From positions 186,001 to 250,000 of the forward strand of contig CAOLHI010001241.1 of NCBI GenBank assembly GCA_948474755.1: DNA of 64,000 nucleotides, in the 5' to 3' direction. Both the position numbers and the translations under genes were made by a program. Positions 23,825-35,246 of the stretch are shown piece by piece; positions within the stretch are counted from its first letter, which is position 1, and each line of letters starts with the position of its first letter. The notes under the pieces were generated by a model. It had not been told where the DNA came from and ran no database searches. It saw only the letters and a list, made by a program, of their open reading frames with translations. This stretch comes from Ctenosaura bakeri. Lineage: Eukaryota > Chordata > Lepidosauria > Squamata > Iguanidae.

Positions 23825-24124
23825 GGACACATGGGGCGTGGGGAAAGAAGGCATGGGCAGAGCAATTAGCGCTGCCCTCTCCCCGCAGGGACACATGGGA
23901 CATGGAGTCTTTACTGGCCAGACACTATTTCTGAACTTTGGTTACATTGCACCGCGTCCGGCTCTCTGCAGCAGCAAAAAAGGTGCTGCAACCGTCTCCA
24001 ACATGACACTGGCGAGGGTGAATGGTAGGAATTAGGAAGTAAATGCATGGGATGAGGAATGACCACTACCTTCTTCCCGCAGGGACACATGGGACGTGGA
24101 GTCTTTCCTGGCCAGACACTCCTT
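23825..24124 (+). repeat. Degenerate tandem modules with GGGACACATGGGAC
   Basis: The phrase AGGGACACATGGGRC recurs at about 23824, 23888 and 24081. At the last two it is followed by TGGAGTCTTT and CTGGCCAGACAC. The spacing is uneven (about 64 and 193 bp), so this is a decayed complex repeat inside the 3.57-kb transposon. Confidence 0.7.
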
Positions 24125-24567
24125 CTGGCCTCCCTTGCAGGGTTCTTGTGATCAGTGGCAGTGGGCAAGAATTTGTTCACAGCCCTGAGTTTCATGGAGG
24201 ACAGGCTCTGGCCAGGATGGGAAGACTGTGAAACAAAAGAAGTGCCAAAGAACCATAGAGGGGCAGGGGCTCCAGGGGCTCCTGGGGGTAATCGAGTCCA
24301 CCCCTCTGCCAGTGCTGCCGAACCATGGGGGAAACAGCCATCTCAGAATCAAGGGGCAAGTAAGTAAAAATGTGCTGGCCAATAATACACTTTTTACTAA
24401 TCAGTTTTTCATTTTTATTGCAGTTTTATTTGGGGAGGGGGTTCAAAGTTTATTTAATTTTTTTATTTATTATATTTTTAGGCTTCCTTTCTCCCGGAAT
24501 TGGAACCCAAGGTCTGGAGAGCCACTCAGTGTCTGCCTCTGCTGCTTATATACCTCAGACGAAATAG

Positions 24568-25470
24568 ATTTCAACTTGTTTTGAAACTAGAGTTTTTTTG
24601 GGGGGGGGAGCTCAAGGACCTAAATGCCAATAAAATAAGATTTTAAAAAAACTTGTTTTGAAATCAGAGAGGGTTTATGGGGGGGACTCCCAAGCTGAAA
24701 TGCCTCCTCCATAAAAAAAATAAGCTAGAGATGGGGAAAATAGACCCCTGCAGTTGTCTTTGGACTGCAGCTCCCATCATCCCACATAGGAGTTGCTGGG
24801 AATTGTAGTCCTGAGACTGACAAGCTCTCCCCCTCATCTGACTTCAGACAGCACCTTAGGAGTCAGGGAGGGGGAATTCATATCCTTTCCAACACCTCGA
24901 TTTTGTTGGATGAAAATCCCCAGCATTCCCCTGCTGGCCGTGGATACTGGGCATTGCAGTACAGCCCTATCTGGAGGGCTGCACGTATCCCCACCCTTGC
25001 AGTGTCCGTGGGAATCATGCGACTGTTGGGATGTGGCTGGACTCCAACTCACAGCATCCCTTACGACTGGCCAGCGGACAATGGGAGCTGTAGTCCGGCA
25101 GCAGTATAGACAGCTCAAATGAAACAGGTTTCAGCTTACTTTGAAACCAGAGAATGTTTAGGTGGCAGTGGTGGTGGGGTAAGGACCGAAGTGCCAATGA
25201 GGCGTGCCGACCATACAACCCTGCAGTTGTGTTTGGACTGCAGCTCCCAGCATTCCTCATAGGGGACGCTGGGAATCATAGTCCTGAGACTGACAAGCTC
25301 ACCCCCTCAACCTATCTAACTTCTGTCTCAGCCAACGAGGGGGATTCATGTCCTCCCCTCCCCTGATTTCATTGGACGAAAGCTCCCAGCATTCCCCTGC
25401 CGGTTGGGGATGCTGAGTGTTACAGTACAGCCCCAATCTGGAGGGCTGCGGGTACCCCCGCCCTTACAGC
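24568..25470 (+). repeat. Tandem duplication, period about 480 bp, with an extra 80-bp partial unit
   Basis: Units begin with AACTTGTTTTGAAA (24568 partial, 24648) and CAGCTTACTTTGAAA (25132). They share CCCTGCAGTTGT (24746, 25219), the phrase GTCCTGAGACTGACAAGCTC, and CTGGAGGGCTGC. Several copies of a motif related to ACTACAAYTCCCAGCA lie in both orientations. The units have diverged substantially, so the duplication is not recent. Confidence 0.8.
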
Positions 25471-25479
25471 TTTCCCCCT

Positions 25480-25680
25480 TTTCACCTCCCCGGGCTTCTC
25501 CTGCCGGGATCTGCTGCCGTGGCCACCTCCACCGCCCCGGGCGCTCCCTATTGGACGAGCCGCACTGCGCCAGGTGCTCCATTGGTTACCGCACCACTCC
25601 ATCTTCGGAAGACCCGGGAGACGTCACCACCCCCTTCCCAAAGCATGCCGGGAAGTGTAGTTCTGGGAGGGGCAGGCTTT
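25480..25680 (-). promoter_or_regulatory. CpG-rich promoter-like segment inside a transposon
   Basis: About 200 bp dense in CpG. It holds two inverted CCAAT boxes (ATTGG at 25550-25554 and 25581-25585), a GACGTCAC CRE-like site (25620-25627), and GCATGCCGGGAAGTGTAGT (25643-25661). The last is the complement of a near-consensus ZNF143/THAP11 site of the ACTACAATTCCCAGCATGC type. This combination and order are typical of vertebrate housekeeping promoters. Whether it is active, and whether it derives from a host gene, is inference. Confidence 0.45.
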
Positions 25681-26456
25681 GACAGTGCCACAGAGACATC
25701 CAGAACAGCGGGGGAAGGATGCGTGCCCCTCTGCAGGTGCAGGTGCAGGTGCCCCTCTGGCAGACTGCAGCTCCCAGCAGCCCCAAACCAACTGCATAGG
25801 CCATGGAGAAGAATGCTGGGAGCTGCAGTCCAGCGTCTGGAGAGAGTGGCATTTGGTCACCCCTGGACTGAATCCCAGCAGGGAGGGAGGGCGGGTGGGT
25901 GGAACGGCCTCTGTTGCAAGTGACCCAACTGCTTCCCTCCCCAGCTAAAATGAAGGCATATGTCTCCAGCACTCAAACCCCTGTATTCACAGTATCTTTC
26001 GGAGCAATGGGACCCTGGCAATGTTGGTCATCCCCTCTTCTTCCATTGCAAAACCAGCACAAAACAGCAGAAAGAGGAGCCGAGAAAAAACACTCAAGCA
26101 CAAAAGTGATCTCTCCACAGAGGCTTCAAAGGAAGGAGGGGCAGAGGGAGGGAGGCATCGTGGGAGGACCTAGGTGGCTGTGCGTACGTGCGCATGTGGG
26201 CACGTGCGTAATGATGCACGGAGCCATTTTTTTTAAAAAAAAAAACCAGCCAATCACAGCCGAAGGGGGCGTGGTAAGGAGACTAGCGGGAATGGCCATA
26301 CAGTTAATAGTGTGGATCTATTAACCCACACTAGCCTGGTTCACGCTAGAGCCGTGTGGAACTTCGTAAGTGAAAGTCCACGTTAGCACAGATACAGGAA
26401 AAAACAGCTGGTAGCGTCACCGCGCAATTTCCTCGCCTCGTGTGAAAAGGGCCTAA

Positions 26457-29080
26457 GTTAGAAAAAGTATTTGTTTTCAATATATTACTTTAAAGGACCT
26501 GGGCATTTCCACAATATCTTTATCATTATTTCCACAATACTTTTCTAGACGATTAATGCATTCTTCTATAATTAACTATCTGAGGAGTATGATGCATATG
26601 CACTTTCACTATGATGTAGGAACAGTATATGCCATGTGCAGATATTGTGCATGACACAGATTGCAAATTAAATAATTTAATACTTAAATTGAAGACTGGG
26701 TAATATTTTCTTTGGCAAAGACAGCAGTTTTCTGATGAATGTTTTTAATTTTAAGAGATGTCTAATACACAGAATAATAAAACTGACAGTTTGGATTATT
26801 TAGAATTAAAGATGTTTGCCTCAATACACATGAGGCTTTTAAAGAGAATTTCAAGGTTCATGTTTACAGGATAGAAACCCACTAATTAAACCAAGTTCAA
26901 CTTTCTCCTTGTTTTATAGTGATTCCTTATTCTCAAACTCAATAATTCTGTTGCGTTTGTGGCTAATGTTGGCATATCCATTGTTATATCCTAGTTAATG
27001 TAATATTTACAAAAGACTCAAATACATTATAATGTGGAGAGTTGTAAGTGGGAAAATGCTCTTTAACTATATTGAAAAATACAACTTCTCATATTTCAGT
27101 CTATGCAAATATCTACAATTGAGAAATTCTGAAATAGTTTATTTGTCTCCTTCGTCAGAGTTGTTTAACACAGAGATAAAAGCAGAATTCTCCACTGCTG
27201 TTGCATTTTACTAAGACTGCAACATATTTATGTTTGTAGATTTCAAGAGCAGGAGTGGTGAGATCCATTTGCTAGTGGAAATGCTTTTTACATGCATGAT
27301 TTTTACATGGCTGATTTTTATTTCCAGCAGCAGCTCTCATGGGCGCTGGTTCAGAGAGCCGCCAATATCCAAGGAATGGGCTTCACCCATTCCTGATTTT
27401 TTGACCCTGGTCCATATCTATGCTGGTATTCTCATATCTGATTTCTGCCCCACTTCATAGATCTTTCCACCTTCGTTATCCGACAGAATGAATGATATAT
27501 GGCTTTCCTTTTAAGTTACTAACAATACTGCCCAACTAGCAGGAGATCCTTGAGTAGAAAGGTCTTTGTTCAGTGAAACAAAGGATTGTTTTGCCCTTGG
27601 CTGATCACACTATCTCTGTGGCTCTCTTGTCCATGCTAGATGAACAACATGATTCTCCTGCAGTTTCTGAAAGAATCTTCAGATCAACTTCCTTAAAACT
27701 GTTTTACTTAATGCATTGGTGTTTAGAAAGCTAGCTTTTCAGATATCATTTTCCTCTGTCAACAGACTCATAGACAAAGTCAGAAAACAATAGCCAGTGT
27801 CAGCAAGGCTTGTACTGTGTGTTAGAAAACTATTAATAGGAGGAACTCTGATTCTCAAGCAGAAGGAAATACAAATAAACACCCACTGAGGTTTTTCTAT
27901 TTTCACTACCTGACCTTTGTCATTGTAACTGAGTATTCATCGTGGGGCATTCTCCAGGTTAAGAGAGGAAGGTTACTATTGACTGAAATGATGACAGATA
28001 AAACATGTTTTGAGGCTGTGAAAGTCTCATCTTGGTAGAACAGCTGGCAGTCTGGGAGTGGGCTCTTAAGAGATCTCAGAGCTGGTTTAGTTTACATTCT
28101 TCAGACTTTGGGGGGCAGGGTTGAGCTTTCTACTTCAGACATATTAAACTTTTAAAAAAATAGCTCTATCCCCGTCAACAGAGCTATGAGTCAAATTGCA
28201 CTCAGAACCCCATCCGCATCAAAGATATTGTTATGACTATTAGCGTGGACTTCCTTTAGTGGGGTTATTACATTAACCACTTGGGATGGTAGGTTGATGT
28301 TTCCTTAATAGGAGCTAATGGTTGGGAGATAGTTGGCAAACTCTCTCTCTCTCAATCTCCCTGTGAGATAGACCTCAGAGAAGATGATGGCTTCCTTGTG
28401 GCCTAAAGGGTGAGTATCATGGAAAGTTACTTTCTTAAAATAATCAGTTACACTTCTGTTTCTAAAGGACTGCGCCATTGCTAATTGTCCTAGCCACATT
28501 TTTTTTTTAAAAAAAAGTTATTTTCTTACATTAAAAGCACATTTTTAGTTATATATGTTTTTTTTAAGTTATAATACATTGGCCTGTGGTTTATTTGTTT
28601 GCTTTTTAAAAAAAAAGACATACACACTCCTCTAGTAACATAATTCTTCACTAATTTTGTACTATAAGGAAATAACAAGTATTTTTAGCCATTTTTTTCA
28701 CACTGCAAGAAAGTATTCAAAAACTGCAGTTTTCATAGACTGACAATTTGAGATTTACTCTGTGCAGTATTTGCACATTTTTTTAATCACAGAAAATAAC
28801 CTTTTCTACACAATGTACATAAAATGCTGGTTCCTGCACAGAAAATGCTGTGTTACCCCCCCACACACACACACCATACCTATAGGCAAATTTTGTGCAC
28901 GACAAAGTCCTGAACTACAAAGATTCTTGTGAATTCAGGATTCTTTTTGTCAGGGTTTCGTGACACTGGAGAAACAAGAATCTTCATTGTATTTTTGAAT
29001 ATTTCTGAGCAGTTCTTCAATCCGTACTCTGTTTCTGTCCATGTGAAATGTCACTTTCAGTAGCTAGGCATATGCTTGTG
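26457..29080. other. AT-rich non-coding stretch
   Basis: No gene or classifiable mobile element is seen. Poly-T/poly-A runs lie around 28500-28615 and a short AC run at about 28862-28873. Confidence 0.45.
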
Positions 29081-29139
29081 CTGACTGTGAGCTAGGCAGC
29101 CGCATAGCTTGGAGTGCAGGTAAGGGGGGTGGGGTGAGG

Positions 29140-29225
29140 GGGCAGAGGGGCAGGGGCATGGCCACTTCACACAGGGCCATGGTGGTGTCACACGGGGAGT
29201 ATGGCCACGTCACACAGGGCGCCCC
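29140..29225. repeat. GC-rich degenerate minisatellite, unit about 20-25 bp
   Basis: Successive units resemble GGGCATGGCCACTTCACACA, with variants GGGCCATGGTGGTGTCACAC and GTATGGCCACGTCACACA. It stands out against the AT-rich flanks. Confidence 0.65.
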
Positions 29226-30129
29226 CCAAAAATTGCTGCCTGGGGCAGACTGCCTTCATTGCCTGCCCATCCATATGCCTCTGGAGCTAGGTAAGCCACT
29301 GACTGTACCTGCCCCATTTGTGAAGACTGCCTCCTACTTTTCTCCCAACTCTGCTTTTCTGTCTTGTCTCCTAGCTCATTTTTCACTTATTAGCTGCAAG
29401 TAGTTCAGCCTCTTTCATCACTTGTGGATATTCCTCTGGCTTTTAGGCCATTTCACATGCTTCACACTTTTGTCCACCTCTAATTCTACAATACAGATCA
29501 GAGCACATACTCTGCAAAAATATGGGACCGTTCTCTCATGTGTATGCTGTCAGCTACTTTTTTTTAGTAGAAGGTGAGTGCTAAGAAAAAGAAATGTATC
29601 CCGGAAGTCCTACTGTTGCCTTTCACCCTTCTCCTGAAGCCATCTTGCCAACCAAAATCTGGCTCCAAAAGGTTTCTCACTCTGTCAAAACTGGCTTTCA
29701 GGAATTATAGGAGCTGTCATGGGGGATGTTCCTCTCATGGTTCTATATATTCTACTAGAATTCTATAATGCTTTTATGAATGACTGAGAGCCTAAATAGG
29801 GAAAAAAAGATGCCACAAAATATGTTCATTAAATAGATATATCCTAGAAAGTTTAAGAATTGCACAAGAGTGATTCATTTAACATTTTCTAAAATCACAC
29901 AGCCACTAATGTTATTATTCAAGCAAACCACTTGCTTCTTATCAAATCTAAGCTTACTCCAAATCTGTACATTATAATGTGCATATTTTTATACATATCT
30001 GATACCTGTCAGTTTCCTTAAAATAGTCAGTGAACAAAGAAGAGTCCTGTAGCACCTTAAAATTGCTCTTAAAGAAATGGGTGTGTCAGAACATTTGATT
30101 GTCCTACTGTGTAACCTGTACTCAGAACA

Positions 30130-30205
30130 GAATATGGAGAAATGGAATGTGGAATATGGAGAAATGGAATATGGAGAATATGGAGAAATGGAATGAAATG
30201 GAATG
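30130..30205. repeat. Minisatellite of AATATGGAGAAATGG-type units
   Basis: At least four imperfect units of 10-17 bp built on ATGGAGAAATGGAAT. They degrade rightwards into GAAATGGAATGG. The array ends 40 bp before a pentanucleotide array. Confidence 0.85.
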
Positions 30206-30245
30206 GTTTCTTTCCAATTGGCAATGGGGTCAGGCAAGGCTGCAT

Positions 30246-30356
30246 TTTATATTATATTATATTATATTATATTATATTATATTATATTATTTTATAAAAA
30301 TAAATTTTATATTATATTATATATTATATTTTATATAATTTTATATTATATTATAT
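30246..30356. repeat. (ATTAT)n microsatellite with degenerate extension
   Basis: About nine perfect ATTAT units to 30290. After a short interruption, a degenerate run of TATAT-rich units continues to about 30356. Confidence 0.92.
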
Positions 30357-30551
30357 CCATGCCATTGTATTTCCCATTTCTATGTAATGTGAAAGCTGGG
30401 CAGTGAAGAAAGCTGACAGGAAGAGAATCAACTCATTTGAGATGTGATGCTGGAGGAGGGTTCTGTAGATACCCTGGACTGCCAAAAAGACTAATAAATG
30501 GGACTCAGACCAATACAGACCTGAGTTCTCCCTGGAAGCCAAGATAACTAA

Positions 30552-30968
30552 GGCCTTTTCTGCACCTAACCTTAAGCCATTGCCCTGCAGTCGTGAGCCT
30601 GGTAGTGCGTTTAGAGGGAAGGGGACACAACAGGAATGCTCCCCTCTGCACTGGACCGGCTCCCTGCAGATGAGAGCACGAGGAACATGCCTCTTCCTTC
30701 TGCAGTGCAACTGGGCTCTTTCCTATGCTGCACTGGGGAAGGAAGCACCTCAATCATGCTTTGGGCCTTCCATGGAACAGGTAAGTAAAGGAGTGTTGTG
30801 TGGTCGGGAGTCATTGGCAGAGAAAATCCGTCAGTGATTTACCCCATTATCGTGCCAACTGGTGACAGGAGAAGGATAGTGCTGTGACGACATTTTGCAG
30901 AAGTGTCATTGCAGTCCCACTGCTCTCACGTCCCCATGCCAGGAAACCATGTCCATGGAGAAAGGACC
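30552..30968 (+). mobile_element. Short non-autonomous DNA transposon, GGCCC family (copy B4)
   Basis: 417 bp flanked by TAA (30549-30551, 30969-30971). Inverted ends are GGCCTTTTCTGCA and the complement of GGTCCTTTCTCCA. It carries the family cassette: CTTCCTTCTGCAG ending at 30705, then 75 bp, then ACAG|GTAAGT at 30781. The sequence between is palindromic around TGCAACTGGG and its partner. Confidence 0.82.
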
Positions 30969-31119
30969 TAAGCTGAGACTGTTGTACTTTGGACATATCA
31001 TGAGAAGGCATGATTCGTTGAAAAGGACAATAATGTTTGGCAAGGTGGAAGACAGTACAAAAAGTGGAAGACAGCATTGCAGATAGACTATTAAGGAAGC
31101 CTGGTGGCAAAACTTTTAG

Positions 31120-31420
31120 ATTTATGCTTCCTCAGCATACCAGAGTAGCTGCTTTTCTCTTTTCTTTCTGTTTTGTTCTTCACACATGTTCAGTAAGTGA
31201 TTCTGGAAGCAGCTGCTTACCTAGCCTGTTGTGCATAAGTACATACAACTACAGTAGGATTACCTAGAATATAATCCAATTCTTTCCCAAGCTTTATTGC
31301 ATTATTTACTGCAGACACACTGCTGCAACTCAACAGTGAAAGTCATCCCACCATCCTCCCAATGCCAACACTAGGGTGGGGACTTCCAGTTAGGCAGGAT
31401 ACAAGAAAAATGGGGGTCCT
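31120..31420 (-). repeat. Unnamed interspersed repeat, copy C
   Basis: Reverse complement of the middle of copy B (39947-40490). Shared blocks include AGCAGCTGC, CTACAGTA and CTTTATTGCATTATTT, then CTCCCAAT and ACTTCCAG. Both ends of the family are missing here. Confidence 0.7.
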
Positions 31421-31489
31421 GGGCTGGGCTCCAATAAAAAGATTTCGTAAAAAGGGGATTCTTTGTCAGAGACTATGTGAAATGAGGTA

Positions 31490-31677
31490 TATCTTTATAG
31501 CACTATTATTCCACTTTCAACATCCTATGGAATCCTGGGGTTTGCAGTTTAGGGAGGGGCATTTAGAATTCTCAGCCAGAGGGCTCTTTGGCCTCAGTGA
31601 CCTACAAACCCCAGAACTGCACAGGATCTTGAAAGTGGAATAATAGCACTATAAAAGTACAGTGCAGAAAGGCCCTT
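31490..31677. mobile_element. Short inverted-repeat DNA transposon, GGCCATTT family (copy A1), left tip decayed
   Basis: A palindrome-like element. ATAGCACTATTATTCCACTT on the left is mirrored by GGAATAATAGCACTAT on the right, with CAACATCCTATGGAATCCTGG and its partner inside. The right tip reads GCAGAAAGGCCC. The left tip is no longer recognisable. It is closely related to the copies at 46255 and 57076. Confidence 0.75.
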
Positions 31678-31679
31678 AG

Positions 31680-34500
31680 TATATTATTATGAGCTTGCAA
31701 TTTTGTTACAATTACATGAAACATTATTTGTATTACCAAGCTGCTAATATTACAATTAGCTTAAAATTCATCATAAGTATAAAAAGCTATGTTATAAAAT
31801 ATTTGTAAATTTACAGACTCTGTAATCCTTACTTCAACATAGTACTAATCTCTCCAGCTTTGTACTTCAGACATTTGGATTCTAAATAAAACAAGGAACA
31901 GAATATCATATTCTTTTATGGAACTGAGATCCATCTCATGTATGTTTTGAAAGGAATAGTAAAATCTGAAATACAGACAAAAATACAGTAAAATACAGAC
32001 CAAAAAAAGGAGTCAGATTTCATTTTGTAGCACTGACCATGATATTTGTTAGGATAGAGCAGGGATAGGTAATATTGCTGGATTGCAACTTCTATCGTCT
32101 ATCATCGATGGATATGCATAAGCAGGTTGATCTCCAAAAAATGGTCTGAAGACAAATGATGCTTTCCTATAGCTGGAACTAAGCAGATTCTGCCCTGTAG
32201 GCTTAAATAGAAATACAATCACATGAGACCTGCATGTGTTGAGTTTCTTGGAAGAGGACTGAAGTATAAATGATCTAAAACAGTTTATAATGTAGTACAA
32301 ACCCCACCTGGATTAATGCAGTGTGCCCTGGAGCATTCAAGCTATTGATATCACTTCCAGGGCAATACAGATTGAATCTTCCAGATTAAGTTTTTCTGCC
32401 TGTTAAAAATGGGTTCATCTTGTGCAGGAAATTCCAGAAAGGTTACAATCTCGAGTTACTAGATCTCATTAACCAGAATTTTCTTCTCTCTTCATCCTAG
32501 TCAACTCACTAGTCAACTAAGGCTATTATTGTTTTGCTGCATCTAGCTAGGACTCTTGAGCTGTCCCTGGTTTAATACCACTGCATAGTTAACATGCTTT
32601 TTACAAGAGTGTGAGATTTTTCTCTATCCTAAGTGTCTCTCGTAAGGTAACTTTCTGAGATGACTATGGACATAAATTTGAGTTCTTCTGTGATAGGAAA
32701 AAATTACAAAAAAAGAAAAAAATGTATCTCATTAGAGATACAGTAATGTTTGACAGTGGGTGTGAAGGAGACAGTAGGAAAAATAAAATCATAGAAGCAG
32801 GCTTTTTCTAGGCTTTTCTAATGTGTTTAGGAATGGTCTAAATTTCTGTGATAATTTCCCTTCCACACTCAGACTGCCATATGCCAGCCATTATTCTGCA
32901 TTTTTAGCTTGTCTTGATTTTTGCTGAAAATTAACAGAAATCACTGTTTCTTGAACTGTTTCATGAAGTGCTCTTTTATTTCTGTTAATAGAACTTAAAT
33001 GGCCAATTCTGTTTTATTCTGCAGAGATTATTTTGAGAGCTCTAATAATCACAGAAATGAGTTTAATTGGCTTCTAAATGACTACGAACAAACTTAACCT
33101 TAAAGATGACTAAAGCTTGCTTTGGTCTCCAAATTCTATCCTGTTTTCTTTCTCCACGTGAATTGAGATTCTATTGTACAGTACATAAGTGATTTTCCAA
33201 AGCTTTTTAAAAGGAAGCATGTATTAATATTTTAAACAGAAGTAATTGCTTCTTGCTTAGCAATGGTTTTCATTTATGAGTGTTTATCTGAGGCAAATGG
33301 AAAGTATGGTTAATTTAAGTTAAAAATGGGTTCTTTAAATAGCTCTAATTACATTCTCTTTATATTTGTACATTTTAGACACTTAAGATTTAATCGTTAG
33401 CAGTTCTAACAAACGCTAATGTTTATTAGCTGGTTTTAAATTATTATTATTATAGATGACAGTTGAATGGGAAAATAAATTATGATTTGGCTACTATAAT
33501 ACTCAGTAAATAAGAGGGGCCAACATTGAAAAAAATAAATTATATATCTTCTTCATTTTTCCAATTTAGAAGACAAAGAGATAGAATCAAAAGTACCTTA
33601 GAAGAAACCACTTTCATTACTTCCTTGTGCAGCAAGTCAGTGGTTGTGCACTGAAAAGAGTTACATTTTGAAATTTTATATTTAATGGAGGAAAGAGATA
33701 ACAGATGTAGTCTAAGCTTAGCCCTTCACAAAACACTATTTCTTTTACTGTTTTCAAGAAAGAAATATATAAACTATAGTGGGTGAAGACTAATGACAAA
33801 GTGCATAGATTTCATATTTTATTTAGAGCCAGATTTAGGCCCACTCATGTGACACTGGTCCTGGAAGGAGAAAATGAGAGAAATTAATTTACTCTTCATA
33901 AGATGGCAACACTGAAGACTCGATAAGTGGGAAAGAAAGGTAGTTAAACTATTAATCTTCCTCAAACATGAAGTCTAATAATTATCTCAGGCTGAATCAG
34001 TTTCAATCCATGCATAACTGAATGTGTTTACATCTTGTTAAATCCAGTGGAATTTAAATCGGAATAAACCTGGATAGCACACTCTACCTTGCAAGCATGT
34101 GTAATGTTATTAAAAGTCATGGACATACAAGTGTTGAAGGTCTTTGGTGACCAGCCATGGAAAAAAAAGAGACCAGACACAAGTATTGGTTGAACAAGTA
34201 CCAGATCATTTTCACTATTAACCTATTTAAACTCCTGGGTTGTGCAAAATGTGGGAGCAGCTGAAACAGTTGGTTTCATCCAGACTTCTGCTCCAGCTTC
34301 CCCTAGGCAAAGCATCTGATCTCCAAGGAGAACATGAAAGCTGGGTTGCTCCCTGGTCAGCCTGCCACTGGAAGCCCAACCTGAGAAGCTCACCCCCTAA
34401 TCACTTGACTTAAAGTGAGAGCCTATCCTCAGCCAGTCCCAAGGGAAGTCTCCTTCCCCACTACCCACGTCTAAAGAAACCATAGGTGTTCACCGAAGTC
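31680..34500. other. AT-rich non-coding stretch, part possibly conserved
   Basis: No gene or clear mobile element is seen. The segment 32870-33460 has high word complexity, few simple repeats and several homeodomain-like TAATTR words. This is the look of vertebrate conserved non-coding DNA. That is an impression only. Confidence 0.35.
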
Positions 34501-34507
34501 CTATTAC

Positions 34508-34509
<2 letters not shown>

Positions 34510-34541
<32 letters not shown>
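34510..34541. repeat. (CA)n microsatellite
   Basis: About 15 perfect CA units. Confidence 0.95.
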
Positions 34542-34543
<2 letters not shown>

Positions 34544-34838
34544 CCTGCCACAGATAAGGGACAAGTGTCTGCTTAGCCCCTATCCTCCACCAGGCTTGCC
34601 AAAAGGGCTTTCACTTCCTGTTGCAGATTTCACAGTAATAACAAATTACCTGCCTAAAATAAATGCTCTGTAGAGCTTCTGAAAAATTATTGGAGGATGT
34701 GACAAAACTTGTACCAACCCCTTTTACAAGACATTCTAAATTTCCCTATTCACTTTTCTCCAGACTTTTCTCCAGACACTTTTCTCTGTCCTTCCCACCT
34801 AAACCTGCTATGGCAAAATTGCAGGCCACAGTATGGCA

Positions 34839-34901
34839 GACCACCCCAGGCCAAGTGGGCAAGTGACCACCCCAGGCCAAGTGACCACCCCAGGCCAAGA
34901 C
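34839..34901 (+). repeat. Minisatellite with CCACCCCAGGCCAAG units
   Basis: Three units of ACCACCCCAGGCCAAGTG, the first with an extra GGCAAGTG. The first two are separated by 26 bp and the last two by 18 bp. Confidence 0.9.
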
Positions 34902-35246
34902 TGGCAAATATATACTTTTATATGCATGAGCTTTCTGGACTTTAATCCTGAGATGGTATTCTACTGGTGATATGCATGAGTTTGTGCCCCTGACATTGTC
35001 TGGGTTGATAACTACTCTTAATTTTTGACAGGACTGGGCTCTCCTCATACCATGTTTTTCTGTTTCTAGCTGTCCACTGGTACAGAGGCCATTCTTAGCG
35101 ACCTGCTGCATATATTTTGTTAGGAGATCAACAACTTCACATTATATGCCATCTGGACCAGATGAGTTTTTTAATCTGAAAAGAAGGCCTATAAAGTAAT
35201 CTCTTGTTAAAACTATTTGTGTCAGTTCCTCAGACTCACTTCTGAG

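Larger units (their letters stand above)
22883..26453 (+). mobile_element. 3.57-kb non-autonomous DNA transposon, GGCCC family (copy B3)
   Basis: Ends are inverted repeats, GGCCCTTTTCACA at the left and TGTGAAAAGGGCC at the right, and both are flanked by TAA (22880-22882, 26454-26456). A 3-bp TWA duplication is characteristic of PIF/Harbinger transposons. The left 350 bp resemble copy B1 at 4170 in reverse. No transposase or Myb-like frame is visible, so the copy is non-autonomous. Inside are tandem modules (23.8-24.1 kb), a roughly 480-bp tandem duplication (24.65-25.47 kb) and a CpG-rich promoter-like segment (25.48-25.68 kb). The interior is far richer in GC than its surroundings, which suggests captured or amplified foreign sequence. 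Confidence 0.75.

Noticed and set aside
25417..25923. Plus-strand 168-codon Pro/Arg/Thr-rich frame
   Set aside because: It runs through CpG-rich promoter-like and tandem sequence in a non-coding transposon. Competing frames of similar length exist on both strands.
22883..26453. hAT transposon
   Set aside because: Flanking duplications are the 3-bp TAA, not 8 bp, and the ends do not start CAGNG.
34839..34901. CRISPR-like array
   Set aside because: Three short units without unique regular spacers in vertebrate DNA. It is a minisatellite.
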